Assembly: GCA_947650285.1 (NCBI GenBank)
Contig: CANTFL010001207.1
Coordinates: forward strand, 62,001 to 126,000
Length of the DNA: 64,000 nucleotides
Source: Hyaloperonospora brassicae
Lineage: Eukaryota > Oomycota > Peronosporomycetes > Peronosporales > Peronosporaceae
Direction of reading: 5' to 3'
Position 1 is the stretch's first letter. Every line of letters starts with the position of its first letter. A model generated the notes under the pieces. It had not been told where the DNA came from, searched no databases, and saw only the letters and a program-made list of their open reading frames with translations. Position numbers and translations under genes: made by a program. Below, piece by piece: positions 20,532 through 31,914 of the stretch.

Positions 20532-22610
20532 TCACTCGGGTAGCGGGTCCACGTGCATCCGGACCTGACACTTTGTCGTGTAAGCAGAGCGCAACAGCTC
20601 TTGCATGGTGAGTTCCTCTGCGCCGACAGCAGCTGTTTCTGGAGGCAACGGCGCTTGGATAGTCGGCCTCAGCATGTGCACATTGCCACCGTCTCGCTGC
20701 ACTTCGAGACTCATCAGTGTGTTCTGCTCCACGCCATGGATCGCGACGTCGGCCAAATTGCGGAGGAACAGGTACTTGTCTCCTGGCAATAGCGCGCGTG
20801 CAAACGGATCGGCTACACTGAAAGAGCCAACGACGTGTCCGTCCGATGTGGTCATGGGGAAGCCTGCAAAGAACCGCACGCGGCCGTCCGTCACGAGCGG
20901 GTTACTCGCGAACCGAAGGTCTTCAGTTGCGTCGAGAATCACCGTGGGCTCTGTCGACATGATCGCGTGGGCGTCGAGCAAGAGATTGCGCGGCATCTCG
21001 CGTCTCTTGAAGCCAAACTTGGCCATGAGGAATCCGCTCTTGTCGCCAATGAAGCTGATCGTCGCGATCTGGCAACCCAACTCGGCGGCAGCGTACTCAC
21101 ACATCTCCTGGAACTGCTTGCCCGGATCAGCCAAGTGCAGCTCCCGCACCTTTTGCAGTCGCTCCGCCTCGCGCGCGGGGATCGGGGCCTCTGGCCACTC
21201 CTGCGCGTCGCTGTAGTTCAGCGCGTAGTTGAACGGCGTGTTGGCGCGCACCGTGAGCTTCTTCTGAGCAAGTTCCTGGACGTTTGGTCGAGCGAGTTCG
21301 TCCGTCCAGTGGAACTCACTGGATTCGGAGAACACGGACGTCAGGCTGGACGCGTCCTCGACGGGACTGTATGCACTGCGATTGCTGTTGCTGGCAGGAT
21401 GAAGCACAGGAGAGCGCTGGCGGCGCAACGATCGATGGTATTTCAGCGGGTACGTCTTCGGGCGAGCGCTCTCGCTTGCAAACTCGGCCACGTTGGTCGT
21501 GCTCCCCAAGACGGAGACATTACTTGCTTCGAACTCGCAGCTGTCGAGAGAGCTCGAGCTCGAGCAGCTCGGGGAGCTTCGCGCGCTGTCGTCGTTTTGC
21601 GCGAGGAGCATGGAGTTCGAGCCCCGGTTCGAGGACAAGACCGACGTCGTGCTCGTGGTGTAGCATCGGCTGCAGAGACGGACCTCTTTGTTCCGACTCG
21701 ACGGACACAGCGTCGTGATCTCCGAGCACCCCCTGCACACGACGTCCCCGCACACGCGGCAGTGGTGTTTGCGTCGGAACACGCTGAAGGCCTTCCGACA
21801 CAAGTAGCAGTTTGGTCCGTCCTTGCGGAACTCGCGCTTCGTGAGCAAACTCTGCGAACTCAGCGCCCGCGTCAAGAGTGCGTTCGGAATCCGCGACACA
21901 CAGCTCACGACTTTGGTCATCCACGACCGCGTGAGCGACGACACCGTGTCGCGACCCGGATGGCCTTCGGACAGAAACAGAGACACGTTCAGCGCGCCGT
22001 CGCGCCCCGTCTCCTCGACAACGATCCCCGATCGACGCAGCCGCAGTCGCACGACGTTCTGCGACGGAGGCAGCGGCTCACAGCCGTCGAGTTCAATGGA
22101 CTCCCAAATGGACGCGCCAATGTAGAGCCCCGAGCCGTTGCTCTGGTACATGCCGCCGTGCTCCAAGTCCTTTTCAAACATGTCGTTGTACCGCAAGAAG
22201 ACGTAGTCGCGGTGCTGGAGGTTGGCCTTGGACGCCTGCAGGGCCGTCCAGTTCACCGACATGCTCTCGTGCGGCCGCGTGGCCGACTCGGGCTGCGTGT
22301 ACAGCACGACGCCGTCCAAGAAGAGTGGCCCGAAGATATCGCCCATTGCCGCGCGCAGCTGCGCCGTCGAGTCCATCCGGAGCATGCGCATGACGTCCTG
22401 GATCGGGGCGGTCACGGTCGTCACGGCTTTCATCGTGTAGAACTCCTTCTCGCACAGCTCGTAGAGCTTGAGGCCGCTCTTGTCCTTGAGGAGCTTCATG
22501 GCAAACGGCGACGTCAGTGCATCGACGCGGGAGTGGCCCAAGAAGCGCAGGTCGCGCTCAATGGCGTCGGTGATGTCGACGCGGTACGATTGCTCCACGG
22601 TGGGGAACAT
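20532..22610 (-). CDS. START-like / FYVE zinc finger / GAF domain protein (paralogue 2)
   Basis: A single-exon ORF of 692 residues from ATG 22610 (MFPTVEQSYRVD). The N-terminal START-like region (about 10-250) includes YVFLRYNDMFEKD and a conserved GASIWESIELDG segment, parallel to GVSVMESLEL in paralogue 1. The FYVE finger spans about 262-320 with CYLC, the canonical RRKHHCRVCG, CRGC and CSRC. The C-terminal GAF-like domain (about 480-650) contains DAHAIMSTEPTVILD and RFFAGFPM followed by GSFSVAD. The shared domain order and similar motifs show that it duplicated from, or with, the gene at 15706-17703. FYVE fingers target PI3P membranes, and the ligand of the GAF domain is unknown. A long open frame on the other strand across this gene is a shadow. 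Confidence 0.88.
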   Translation of the reverse strand: MFPTVEQSYRVDITDAIERDLRFLGHSRVDALTSPFAMKLLKDKSGLKLYELCEKEFYTMKAVTTVTAPIQDVMRMLRMDSTAQLRAAMGDIFGPLFLDGVVLYTQPESATRPHESMSVNWTALQASKANLQHRDYVFLRYNDMFEKDLEHGGMYQSNGSGLYIGASIWESIELDGCEPLPPSQNVVRLRLRRSGIVVEETGRDGALNVSLFLSEGHPGRDTVSSLTRSWMTKVVSCVSRIPNALLTRALSSQSLLTKREFRKDGPNCYLCRKAFSVFRRKHHCRVCGDVVCRGCSEITTLCPSSRNKEVRLCSRCYTTSTTSVLSSNRGSNSMLLAQNDDSARSSPSCSSSSSLDSCEFEASNVSVLGSTTNVAEFASESARPKTYPLKYHRSLRRQRSPVLHPASNSNRSAYSPVEDASSLTSVFSESSEFHWTDELARPNVQELAQKKLTVRANTPFNYALNYSDAQEWPEAPIPAREAERLQKVRELHLADPGKQFQEMCEYAAAELGCQIATISFIGDKSGFLMAKFGFKRREMPRNLLLDAHAIMSTEPTVILDATEDLRFASNPLVTDGRVRFFAGFPMTTSDGHVVGSFSVADPFARALLPGDKYLFLRNLADVAIHGVEQNTLMSLEVQRDGGNVHMLRPTIQAPLPPETAAVGAEELTMQELLRSAYTTKCQVRMHVDPLPE

Positions 22611-22716
22611 GGCGGAGGACCGCACGTGCAGACAGCAGTGGCTTTGCTGTCGTCGTTTGGACTCGAAAGGAGCACAGGAGGAGGGGAGTTCGAGGCGGCT
22701 TCTGCTGACAGGTAGA

Positions 22717-22739
22717 AAGAGAGAGAGAGAGAGAGAGAG
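22717..22739 (+). repeat. (GA)n dinucleotide microsatellite
   Basis: About 11 GA units lie in the 5' leader region of the second FYVE gene. A short (AC)n run lies near 23025-23041. Confidence 0.85.
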
Positions 22740-23416
22740 GACAAGAGACGCACTGACAGACGGACGGCCGGCCGGACGGGTGGAAGGACGAACGGACAGT
22801 GACGCACTCTGTTTAGTCGCACGGGGGCGAACGCGACGGCCGCAGGCGGAACGTAAGGCCGTGCTATGTCGCGGATCACGTGTCTGGATTTGCCGCTTCC
22901 CTCTGGACGAAAAGGTGTCGACGACAAGAGCCTGCGATTAGATGAGGATCGGCACGTTCGTTCCTGCCATCGGACGACGAGCTACACACAGACACTCGAC
23001 GCAACATGTGCGTGACTCACACTCACTCACACACACACACACTTCCGATGGATCAGAGGATTGGCGTGCAGTAACATAAGAGACGTTGCTGCGACGGCCA
23101 CAGACGTGGCTGTGGATGTGTGCATTGGCGCAAGTGTTTACCTCGCTAGCGTTGACATGAGTGCCGTTGACGTGTTGGATCGAGACACCGTCCAGAAGCT
23201 GCGTGTCCAGAGCTGGTGCAGCACCACGGGGGTTCAACACCAACTCTCTTGCTGTGCGGACAACAGGACAACTTGCTCGGTACGTGCAGGTCACAGGATG
23301 CGTGGTCTTCTGTCCGTCCAGACCGCCGGCTGCAATCGACGGAGCTGCTACCAAACACCGTCGTCTCTCTCCGCTCGAATGGAGGCGGCAGGCAGATTTC
23401 GGTCCACGGACGTTTG

Positions 23417-24216
23417 TCACTTGGAGGGAGCTGCGCCATTGACCAAGTCGACGCCACGGCGGAAAAACTGCGCGACCAGCTGTGCGTACTGCTCCGCGTA
23501 TCACGTTGCACAACAGTGTCAAACGCTACTGCATCGAACGTGTCACAACGTACGCTCACCTCTTGGAAGAGCTCGAACACGTCAGTGTCTCGATTGGGGT
23601 GCACGAACTTGAGCTGCTCGACGATGAATTGGGTCATCCTATCGCACTCAAGTTGAGCCGCTTGGAGCTGTTGGGATACGAGAACATGAGCTGGTAAGAA
23701 GATGCGTGTGGACCTGCGGGGGTCAATGTAGTGCAGGCGTACCGCATGTTTGCGCTCTGCGATGCGGTTGACAGTTCCTCGCTGTTGCTCCAGAGTCAAC
23801 TGCCATCACGACCATGAACATGGATCAGCAGGGTGCGCAGACCAGCTCGACACAAGGTAGTGCACTTACCACCCGCTCAGCGTATTCGACGTCGACCACG
23901 AGCTTTGCTCGCTCCGTCATGAGAAAGTGGACGCGTTCCAGCTCGGCGATTCGATGGTCAATCTTCGCCAGAACGGACTTCTCGACTTGATCCTGTCATT
24001 GCAACCAGTACGCGTCAATGCCGTCGTCCTGCATGGTCACAAGCAGCAGCGTACGTTGAAGACAAGCGAGCATTCCAGGATCTTGCTCCCTTCCACAGCA
24101 ACGTTCGCGAGTGCATCTTGCGAGCCATCTCGAAGACGTGCGGAGTTGCCGGTGAAGCAGCAAATAGCAGTCGACAAGCCTGGCACAGGTGTTGCAGCAC
24201 GACAGCATGGGTACAT
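23417..24216 (-). CDS. Cryptic four-exon gene, probable coiled-coil protein
   Basis: No single long frame shows this gene, but splicing does. The exons, in transcription order, are 24216-24055, 23992-23870, 23799-23560 and 23488-23417. They are separated by GT-AG introns of 62, 70 and 71 bp, all in phase 0. Each removal eliminates a stop or off-frame text and joins protein-like segments: CSLVFN|DQVEKSV, EYAERV|LTLEQQ, FELFQE|YAQLVAQFF. The product of about 198 residues is rich in Glu, Arg, Leu and Ala with heptad-like spacing in exons 2-3 and ends VNGAAPSK. I do not recognise a family. The 5' exon is the least certain: the ATG at 24216 is the only in-frame candidate seen, and the true start could lie further upstream. 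The introns match the 60-80 bp size of the other genes here. Confidence 0.5.
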
Positions 24217-24625
24217 GTCGACAAGTGGCACGCAATCGTTGGTCTCACTTACCGACGAGGCTCGCCGAGTACGCACAGACGCTATTGCGAATCGTTGTGA
24301 GCTTCTCGATCGCGACGTTGCTGCTCGAGAGCTCCTGCTTGAAGGTCAAATCTCTCGATGGATCTACCAGGCGACACGTTACAAGCACATGCTGAACGAA
24401 GCGATTCTTGCGGCTCCGGATCCGCTGTGTCAGACTCCGCTTCTTGGCACTGCCGAGCGCACCGTTGTCAATGCACCGCACGTCCCGAATTTGATGCGAT
24501 GGGACATCCGGCGAAAGCGGTATGTCGTCCCCGCCAAGGAGCGGGCACGAGCCACCTCCGTCTCGTTCAACAGGCTCCACCTGCTCCTCGGCAATTGCGC
24601 CGTGTTCGCGCCGCCAGGGCATTAA
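24215..24625 (+). CDS. Hypothetical ORF of 136 residues
   Basis: The plus-strand frame from ATG 24215 to TAA 24623 reads like genuine protein. It has a charged helical section (LTDEARRVRTDAI, then VAARELLLEGQISRWIYQ) and a C-terminal basic section. The frame is also open upstream to about 23927, but that part is antisense to exons of the minus-strand gene and has poorer composition. Its ATG overlaps the proposed start of the minus-strand gene (CATG), which is either a head-to-head pair or a sign that one start is wrong. No family is recognised. It may be one exon of a larger gene. Confidence 0.33.
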   Translation: MSTSGTQSLVSLTDEARRVRTDAIANRCELLDRDVAARELLLEGQISRWIYQATRYKHMLNEAILAAPDPLCQTPLLGTAERTVVNAPHVPNLMRWDIRRKRYVVPAKERARATSVSFNRLHLLLGNCAVFAPPGH

Positions 24626-24986
24626 GAACGCCATGTTGATGCAGTGGCTGATGGAGAGAAAAACGTCGCCGCGTGTGGTCAAACTCGATACGAAGAGCGA
24701 TCGATTTTCTGCCGTCGACAGCACGGAGACTCGTCCGTGACGATGCCAATTGCTGCACCTGCTTCTTATTCGTTCTTGGACACGTGAAGACCATTCACGC
24801 AGCGCTGTTGACACCGACATATCACATCATTCCGCGTCTTTGGCTGGTCACCTGCAAGGTCGCTGGCCATGATACATCGCACGACAGAGTGCTCCTGTTC
24901 ATGGCGCGGGCCCGTCTTATCTTTGCACGAGAAGAGTGGTGCTCCGACGACTGGCACGAGGAAAGTGGTGCTTCAATAACTGGCGG

Positions 24987-25181
24987 TCAAGCAGTGAACA
25001 ACACGTCGACCGTTTGTCGAGTCGTCAGTGCGCTTTTGCGTCTTTCCACTGCAGCAGCACCAGCAGTGGCAGCCACTCGTGCCAACATTGTCGTCGCGTC
25101 TTCACTTGGATAAGCAGTGCTCGACACGCACCGACTGTGCGGCCAGCAGCAACGAAGGCGCATGACCGAAGACGACGGCAT
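24987..25181 (-). CDS. Small ORF, possible mitochondrially targeted peptide
   Basis: This is a 64-residue frame from ATG 25181. The first ~20 residues are Ser/Arg/Cys-rich with no acidic residue, as in a mitochondrial presequence (MRLRCCWPHSR). They are followed by an Ala-rich helix (MLARVAATAGAAAVERR) and a short end. No homologue is recognised. It could be a real microprotein or one exon. Confidence 0.22.
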   Translation of the reverse strand: MPSSSVMRLRCCWPHSRCVSSTAYPSEDATTMLARVAATAGAAAVERRKSALTTRQTVDVLFTA

Positions 25182-26454
25182 TCTCAACAGTGATGAACCG
25201 TCCCATTCTTCCGTTTGGTGCCAGATAACGCCTTCAATCCCAACAAGACAACTTCGGCTTCGTCAGGTGGTCCTCATGCACGCGTACAAGCCGTTGTTCC
25301 TTCATTGGTACGCGCATTGCAACGAGCGAGGAGCAGCAGATATCAGCGACCCATTCGTGCACCGAGAGCACCCAAAACGCGATGACAGGTTGCACTCTGA
25401 CTGAATGGCTGGGTCCAAAGCACGCGACCGCTACACTACCAAAGTATGTGGTCATATGCACATACACACGCACAGGACAGTGAGTGGACTATGGCTCAGC
25501 TCACCACGCGATGTATGTAGGAAACGTGTCGCCTGCGGTTTTGGTGAGCTACTGACAGAGTCGCTGAAGATGGGGCAAAGCGTCCGACCGCTACTTGTTG
25601 CAGACCGAATGCATTGTTTGTCATTGCGTGCAGCGTATTGACAGACACTTGTGGACGCACTTGTGCCACCTCTTCTCGATTGCTCGAGCAATGTGATCGA
25701 AAGACGTATCCGACTCCCCACCGCGAGCTGTCGTGCGTCTTCTGCTTGTGTTCGATCCGCAACAGGAGTCTGGACAATAACGTGTGTTTCATCTCGATGA
25801 CCGACCGCCTGAGTTAATTGAACACACGCAGCTCGTAAACGGAGCCAACTGTCAGCCGAAGCGCAAGTCGCGCCGGATTGTTATATTTGAGCTCCTTTGT
25901 CGTCACTGTTCTCGCTCACCACGAGCGCTATCGACAATTTCAAAAAAATAGACTGGACATTCTCAGCACGTGACTATATTTTCAGCACGTGACGATATCC
26001 TCACCCTTACTTTCGGTCAAGTTAAAGTTTAGCTTTCCTTCCATTGTCGGCGATTACGTCCGTTTCATTACATTGACATTTGCTCCAAATCTCCTGTAAA
26101 CATTGTCCACTGAAACAATATGGATTGAGGGGAGAAGCTCTTTTGGAAGAAGCGCTCACTTAGTCAATGGCAAAATGCTGCTGAATGGTTGCTACAAGCC
26201 ACGACGTCAGTCAGCAAACTACTCATCATGAAGTAGAGAGCCTGCAGCGAGCAAATGAGCAACACGCCAAAGTGGCTAACATCCCACACACGTGACTTCA
26301 ACGTAGGTAAAGTAAGCATTGTGTCGATCAAAAATGGCGTGTACGGAGACCTTTCATCCTTACATGCAACGTTGTTGTTCCACGCAGCTCAACTGTCTCA
26401 TTTTCGACGAATGCGTCTCTCCTTATTGTACGAATCGTGTGCGTGATATTTTAC
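25182..26454. other. Intergenic, no gene recognised
   Basis: Mixed-composition sequence. A 12-base direct repeat containing the palindrome CACGTG (TCAGCACGTGAC) occurs twice near 25961-25993. Nothing else is supported. Confidence 0.5.
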
Positions 26455-26525
26455 GTAACAACGAACGGCGTAAGAGCGATTCGTGCACACGCATGCCGAA
26501 TCGCTCTTACGCCGTTTGTTGTTAC
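26455..26525. repeat. Long perfect-stem hairpin (29-bp arms, 13-nt loop)
   Basis: The left arm 26455-26483 and right arm 26497-26525 are inverted complements with a single mismatch (GTAACAACGAACG opposite CGTTTGTTGTTAC). The loop is TGCACACGCATGC. It lies in non-coding sequence. It could be the fused termini of a foldback or miniature inverted-repeat element, or a small-RNA precursor. Confidence 0.85.
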
Positions 26526-27117
26526 GCTCTAGATTGGTGAAACTGGTCATCAGATTCATGTTGCAAACATAACACTGCGTCAAAATTGAAGGATCGATAT
26601 TCAAGCAAATATGTTTGACAAAAGTTGCGATCTCTGGATTCACAATGAAAATATTTTCGAGGCAAATATGTTGTTTCTTCGCGCGTATGACATCGTATGT
26701 TGCTATAATCCATACGGTACCTGCTGCTATCAGTTTTGCTTTCTTACTTCGTAATCGTTAGGTGAAGCGTACTCTCCTATCTATCGTCTCGAAGGTGTAT
26801 TGTGTAGTAGAGTACAATGGAGGTATCCGAGCACTTCCTGCGTCGATGAAACGATGGGGGATAATTAGAAACGTGTCAAAATCGCCATATACTTCGATCC
26901 CCTGTTATCTGTCATTCGTTTGCAGAGAGAATGTACGACATCCGCACGAGTCACAAGATCTTCGCTTGCAAGAACGACGGCGGTTTCCACGTCCATACAA
27001 GAAAACGCAGACGAAGAATGTGCATGCGTCGTGTAATCAGTGGGGTATTTACCGATGTCGTTCGAGTCGGCGATGGAATCCAGCGACGTAAGCAAGTGAA
27101 AAGAGGCGTGTGACTCC

Positions 27118-28692
27118 GAGTTTTAATCCTTGAGCAAGAATGAGACGTGGGAACTCGTGCATTTGCCTCATTGTCGCAAGGTCATCAGCCGTAAGTGGGT
27201 GTTCAAGGTGAAAAGGACCATCAAAGGTCTCATCGAGCGGTACAATGCGCGTCTCGTGGCGAAAGGGTTTCGACAGAAGTACGGCATGGGCTTTGAGGAG
27301 ACATTCGCGCCAGTAGCCAAGTTCGCGTCGATCCGGATCATCTTGAGCATCGCGGTGCAGTAAAAGCTTATCTGCACCAGATGGACGTCAATACAGCGGT
27401 CCTCAATGGTGTGCGCGACGAAGAGATCTACATGAAGCAACCCGACGGATATGCTAATCCCAGGTGTCGTAACCATGTCTGCAAGCTCAAGCGCGCTTTG
27501 CATGGGCTCAAGCAGTCGTCACGCATGTGGGACCAGACAATTGACGAATTCATGCGCAGTATTGGCTTCAACAATTGCAAGATTGACCATTAAATCTATG
27601 TCAAGCGTGACAACTCAGCGATGATGTTTCTGGTGCGATACGTCGATGATCCTGTTCTGGTGTGCAACGATGTGGACCCATTCGCGGCGACTAAGAGTGC
27701 GTTGAGTAAGCGCTTCGAAATGTCGGATCTCGGTGAACTCAAGTACTGCCTTGGTATAGAAGTCAAGTGCGATGAAGAGTCGGGAGACGTGTCGATGCGA
27801 CAGACCAAGTTTCTTCAATCGACTTTGACCAAGTTTGGCACACATTACTACAAGCCTGTAAAGACACCACATGATATCGGGCTCAAGCTGACGAAGAATA
27901 TGTGCGAAGACGGCTGTAAGCATGACGAAGCAATGAAGGGTATACCATACCGGAGCGCGATTGGTGCATTGATGTACCTGATGGTCGGCACGAGTCCAGA
28001 CCTCGCTGCGGCAGTTGGCTCATTGAGTCAATATGCCTTGGACACATGTTCGACACACTGGCAAGCTCTCAAGCGCGTTCTTCAATATTTACAAGCGACC
28101 CCTATGCACGACATTTTTCTTTCGGGCAGCATCAACGGGGAACTGGTTGGCTATTCGGATGCAGACTGGGCAGGCGACATCGAAACACGAAGGAGCACAA
28201 GCGGTTACGTTTTTAGTTTTAACGGTGGGTGCATTAGCTGGAGCAGCAAGAAGCAGTGCACAATATCGCTATCGTTAACCGAAGCAGAGTACATGGCATT
28301 ATCAGAAGCAGTTCAATATGCAGTGTGGCTCAAGACGTACATGCAAGAACTCGGCAAAGATGCAGGCAGTGACACTTTAAAGGTGTACGAAGACAACCAG
28401 GTTATGGTCACGTTTTTTTTAAACGGAGCTTCACAAGCGTACCAATCATATAGACATCCGCTACCACTTCGTCCGCGAGAAGGTCAATGATGGCCAAGTG
28501 CTACTGGAGTACTGCTCGATGGAAGAGATGCTCGCAAATTCCATGACGAAACCAATTCCCTCTGCGCATTTCAACTATCTTCGAGGCATGCTGGGGATCA
28601 AGGATCCAAGGTCTGCCGAGTCGAGTGTGAGTGTTGGTGAAGAAACGCCTCGGTCAGAACGCAATACTCCAAAGGCATTTTTAGACGATTAG
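27118..28692 (+). pseudogene. pol: Copia-5 remnant: reverse transcriptase and RNase H
   Basis: The segments are in Copia order. The N-terminal RT part ([25 protein letters not shown]) is followed by the YVDD region degraded to YVDDPVLV near 27640, and RNase H ([20 protein letters not shown]) near 28160. The C-terminal element-specific end reads about MEEMLANSMTKP. Frame breaks lie near 27363, 27593 and 28470. Gag, protease and integrase are missing upstream. It is related to, but diverged from, Copia-1. Confidence 0.85.
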
Positions 28693-28775
28693 TAATGCGC
28701 GACGTAGGCGTTTAGTAATGCGCGACGTAGCGTTTAGTAATGCGCGACGTGGCGTTTAGTAATGCGCGACGTAGC
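28686..28775. repeat. Four tandem copies of a 22-23 bp unit
   Basis: The unit is CGTTTAGTAATGCGCGACGTAG with small variations in four consecutive copies. It starts just before the stop codon of the Copia-5 remnant and continues past it, where a polypurine tract and 3' LTR would be expected. Confidence 0.85.
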
Positions 28776-31700
28776 GATTACGATTGTGTAGTCGAAAACT
28801 ACAGTAGGCTTTGACTAGCCTAAGAGATTGCGAATTGGGGACCTGAATAGACGCACTTTGCATTTAAATATCAAGCGCTCAAGCGTACTTTCATCATCCG
28901 ATCCACCTGTTGGGCTCGGGCGTTTCCACCACGCTGAGTGTCGGCGAATCCCACGTTGTGGCGATTGAAGGCATTACTGAGAAGCAGGTACGCTTCGGTG
29001 AAGCGGCTACCCGTGACAACAGTGAGAGTTTGCGGCCCACAGTAGATCGGCCGAGACCCAACGAGAAGTGCACGCAGAGCGCCCGCGCCGCCGCCTGCTA
29101 CGAGGAGACCGCTTACTCGTTCGTGTTGGTCGACAGCGTGAAAATGCGTGCGATCGGTCACTGCGACACACCCCCTCTTGTGAATCGACGAAGAGAAATT
29201 GTGAAAAGCGGATCGAAGAATGGTGTGAAGAATGTGCTCAACAAGGGCTATTCTGGTAGCAGGACTTACTAAGAAGCCTGGAAGGGTGGATCACGGCAAT
29301 CGGATCCGATCTACGAGGGGACCGGATCCACGAGGCATCCGATCTAGTATAATTATCAGTCTGAGAGGAGATCCGATACAAGAGTGGTCCTATCCGAGCC
29401 AGGGGTTGGGGATATTTCAAGGAGCATGCGATGTACCAGAGACATAGCAATCTATTGGGTGACACGTGGCGAGTGTTTTTATAGCCTAGATAGGCTAGGT
29501 CGAAGGTTTTGTGAGATGGTTGGCTAGAATTAAGCAGATTAATTTACTACAAAAGCCACGCGTCATCTCTTCTGGGCTAAATAGCTGGCCTCCCACTGAA
29601 AACAAGAGTTGCGCCGTTCATCTATACTAGTGTCGCACCTGGACTATTTGGAAAGGTGCGTTCAGGACTCTCTCAAACATCGAGACAAATGCGACAGGGC
29701 GCAGCACTCAAGCAGGGGTGGTCAAGATCGCGAGACGGCTCAAGTGGTCAGAAGGTCAAGCAGATCAAGATATACCTATCTGACATCGCGATCTTGCTGA
29801 AGTCTAGGAAGCTCGTATCGAGTACCTACAAGTGGACTGTGATCCACAATAATTTTACGCGATCACCCCCGTCTCAAACACGGTCAAGCTTAGCATCGAC
29901 AAGAGTCCACCGAGAGAGTGCATCCCGCCCTAGCGACGGGTTCATAAAGTGAGGAAGGAATCAAGCACGGAAACAGAGTACCCCACCGATAGTCGGTCGT
30001 GTGGGCACCAGTGGAGAGGCATAATCACAACATCAATTTTGTGAATTCCCCTCCACCACAATACATAGATTTCGCACCAATCGCAACGCTTCAGATACGT
30101 ATGGGCTCTTCTTACTGATGTATGCCACCTTTGTTCAGGTAGTTTTATCGACCTTGCAAACGTAAAAGATTCTATCGCTTGCGATGCTAACAAACACTTG
30201 TGCGACTTCAAAGATTTGGTCGGTTTTCCCAGTCGATCAAAGTTCTCTATGAACCGTGAAAAAGACGTGCTGTTTGTGTGCAGTGCGACGGGACCGTTGG
30301 GAAGAGCGTTTCCAGTCGCAGAAACAATGAAACAAATATTTTTCCTATATCAAATTTCGCCGCCGATACAAAAAGTTACATATTGCAGGTGGTGCGCACA
30401 GTACATGGAGCAGATAAGAACGCCACAACTATATTGTAAATGCTCGATTGACCGCTTTCAGACAGCTGGAACTTATAACAAAATGCATGACTTAAATAAT
30501 GCTAAGCCCAGCTTAGTACGGAAAGTTTGCGGAGTAGCCGAGCACACACCGTCGGTAGTAACATTTGTTCTATCCCGTCAGAAATATCATCAATGTAGCA
30601 AACACTTCGCCACTGTATAGATCAGCACTTCCATCTACACTTCACGATCACCGTCTCCGACCGCCAACTCACCTGATAAGGCTACGGTCAAATACCATAT
30701 GGTTGAGGTCCTGAAAGAGCCCTCCAGCGACTCGGGTACGATTAGTTTGTCGAGTGATGATAGGGATGACGTCAACAGTCTGCTATCCCACAGGAAGTAC
30801 GCAGCATTGAATACGACTTATGTGCCGCGCGAATAGTGGGTCCATCCCTGAACATAGATCACGTATTCCCTGATAGTCTTTTTTAAGTGGCTCCCTGGTC
30901 GGCACGTCGGGCCAGCTTTACCAGCATCGCTAGGATGGACGTCAATTACCTGTATTGACAATTTTTCAGCCAAAGCATTTTCCATTCACGGTACTGGACG
31001 ACAAGAAATTTGCGGACACGTTCAAGATCATCAGATCCCTCAGCTGGCTTCCTCTGCATGAATCTACTCAATGTACCGCTAGAAACCCTGGAACGTACTC
31101 GATTAAAAGGTCGAGTCTACTCCATTCAAATTACCGGGTGGTTCGAGAGTTTAGTGGGAGTGTATCGTGATTACGAGAATCGTCACCGACAAGCTCTGTG
31201 GGAGCCCACTAACGCACTTCCCATAGCCTCGTAGCTAGGCCAAGCCTATCTAGATTTGGCTGTGTATTATGAACAACGCAAACAGCGTCGGTCTCGGGCC
31301 GGGCCTCGTTGGAAAAAAGTACTTCGATTTATCTTCCAGGGGATGATTGAAGGATACTGTGATTTAAATATCCTACTGGACCCATCCTTTTGCATTTTCC
31401 CGCCTCCCCTGGTACGATATCGTGATATCCGGGTATGGGATGTAATCAGACCAACATTCCGAACCTGATCACCACCTTATCTATGTCCGATGCTGCTGAT
31501 CCATGGGGGAAATTGTATCGCCCTTGTATTTCGGAATATCCCGGATCGTCGATAGATCGCCTCTCCGGCAAGTTCTTTTTATCTTGGTTTGATTGTTTTC
31601 ATTCCACAACTCCCTTAAATTGCATTCTTTCATTCTTCTTCCATTGATATGTTTGAAACTGCCTTCTCATTACTCGAATTGATCGTGAACTAAATATGAA

Positions 31701-31914
31701 TGTATGCCATACTCGATCGCGTGCGACCCGGTTCTCCAAACCTCGATCGCCAAATTCACAAAATCTCATTCGCCAAACTCACCACACCCACCTTATTCTA
31801 CGTCTTTTTTGCATAACACCGCTCCATGTCGTATGCAACCATCTTGCATATTTCCCACTTCCACCCTTGATTGCCATTATTTCCCTCTTCTTCATCGAGT
31901 GACTACATTACTGA
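28776..31914. other. Decayed retroelement-like DNA, no gene recognised
   Basis: A plus-strand open stretch from about 28900 to 29272 (around 120 codons) has no recognisable motif. The rest, including GATCCGAT-rich sequence near 29300-29400, looks like old LTR or leader DNA. No coding region can be supported. Confidence 0.4.

Noticed and set aside
20835..22715. Very long plus-strand open frame (about 626 codons)
   Set aside because: It is the exact antisense shadow of the second FYVE gene. Its product is a low-complexity Arg/Val/His-rich string with no domain.
26455..26525. tRNA gene
   Set aside because: A single continuous stem with one loop, with no cloverleaf or T-loop motif.
28686..28775. 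CRISPR-like array
   Set aside because: Units are directly adjacent with no unique spacers, and the genome is eukaryotic.
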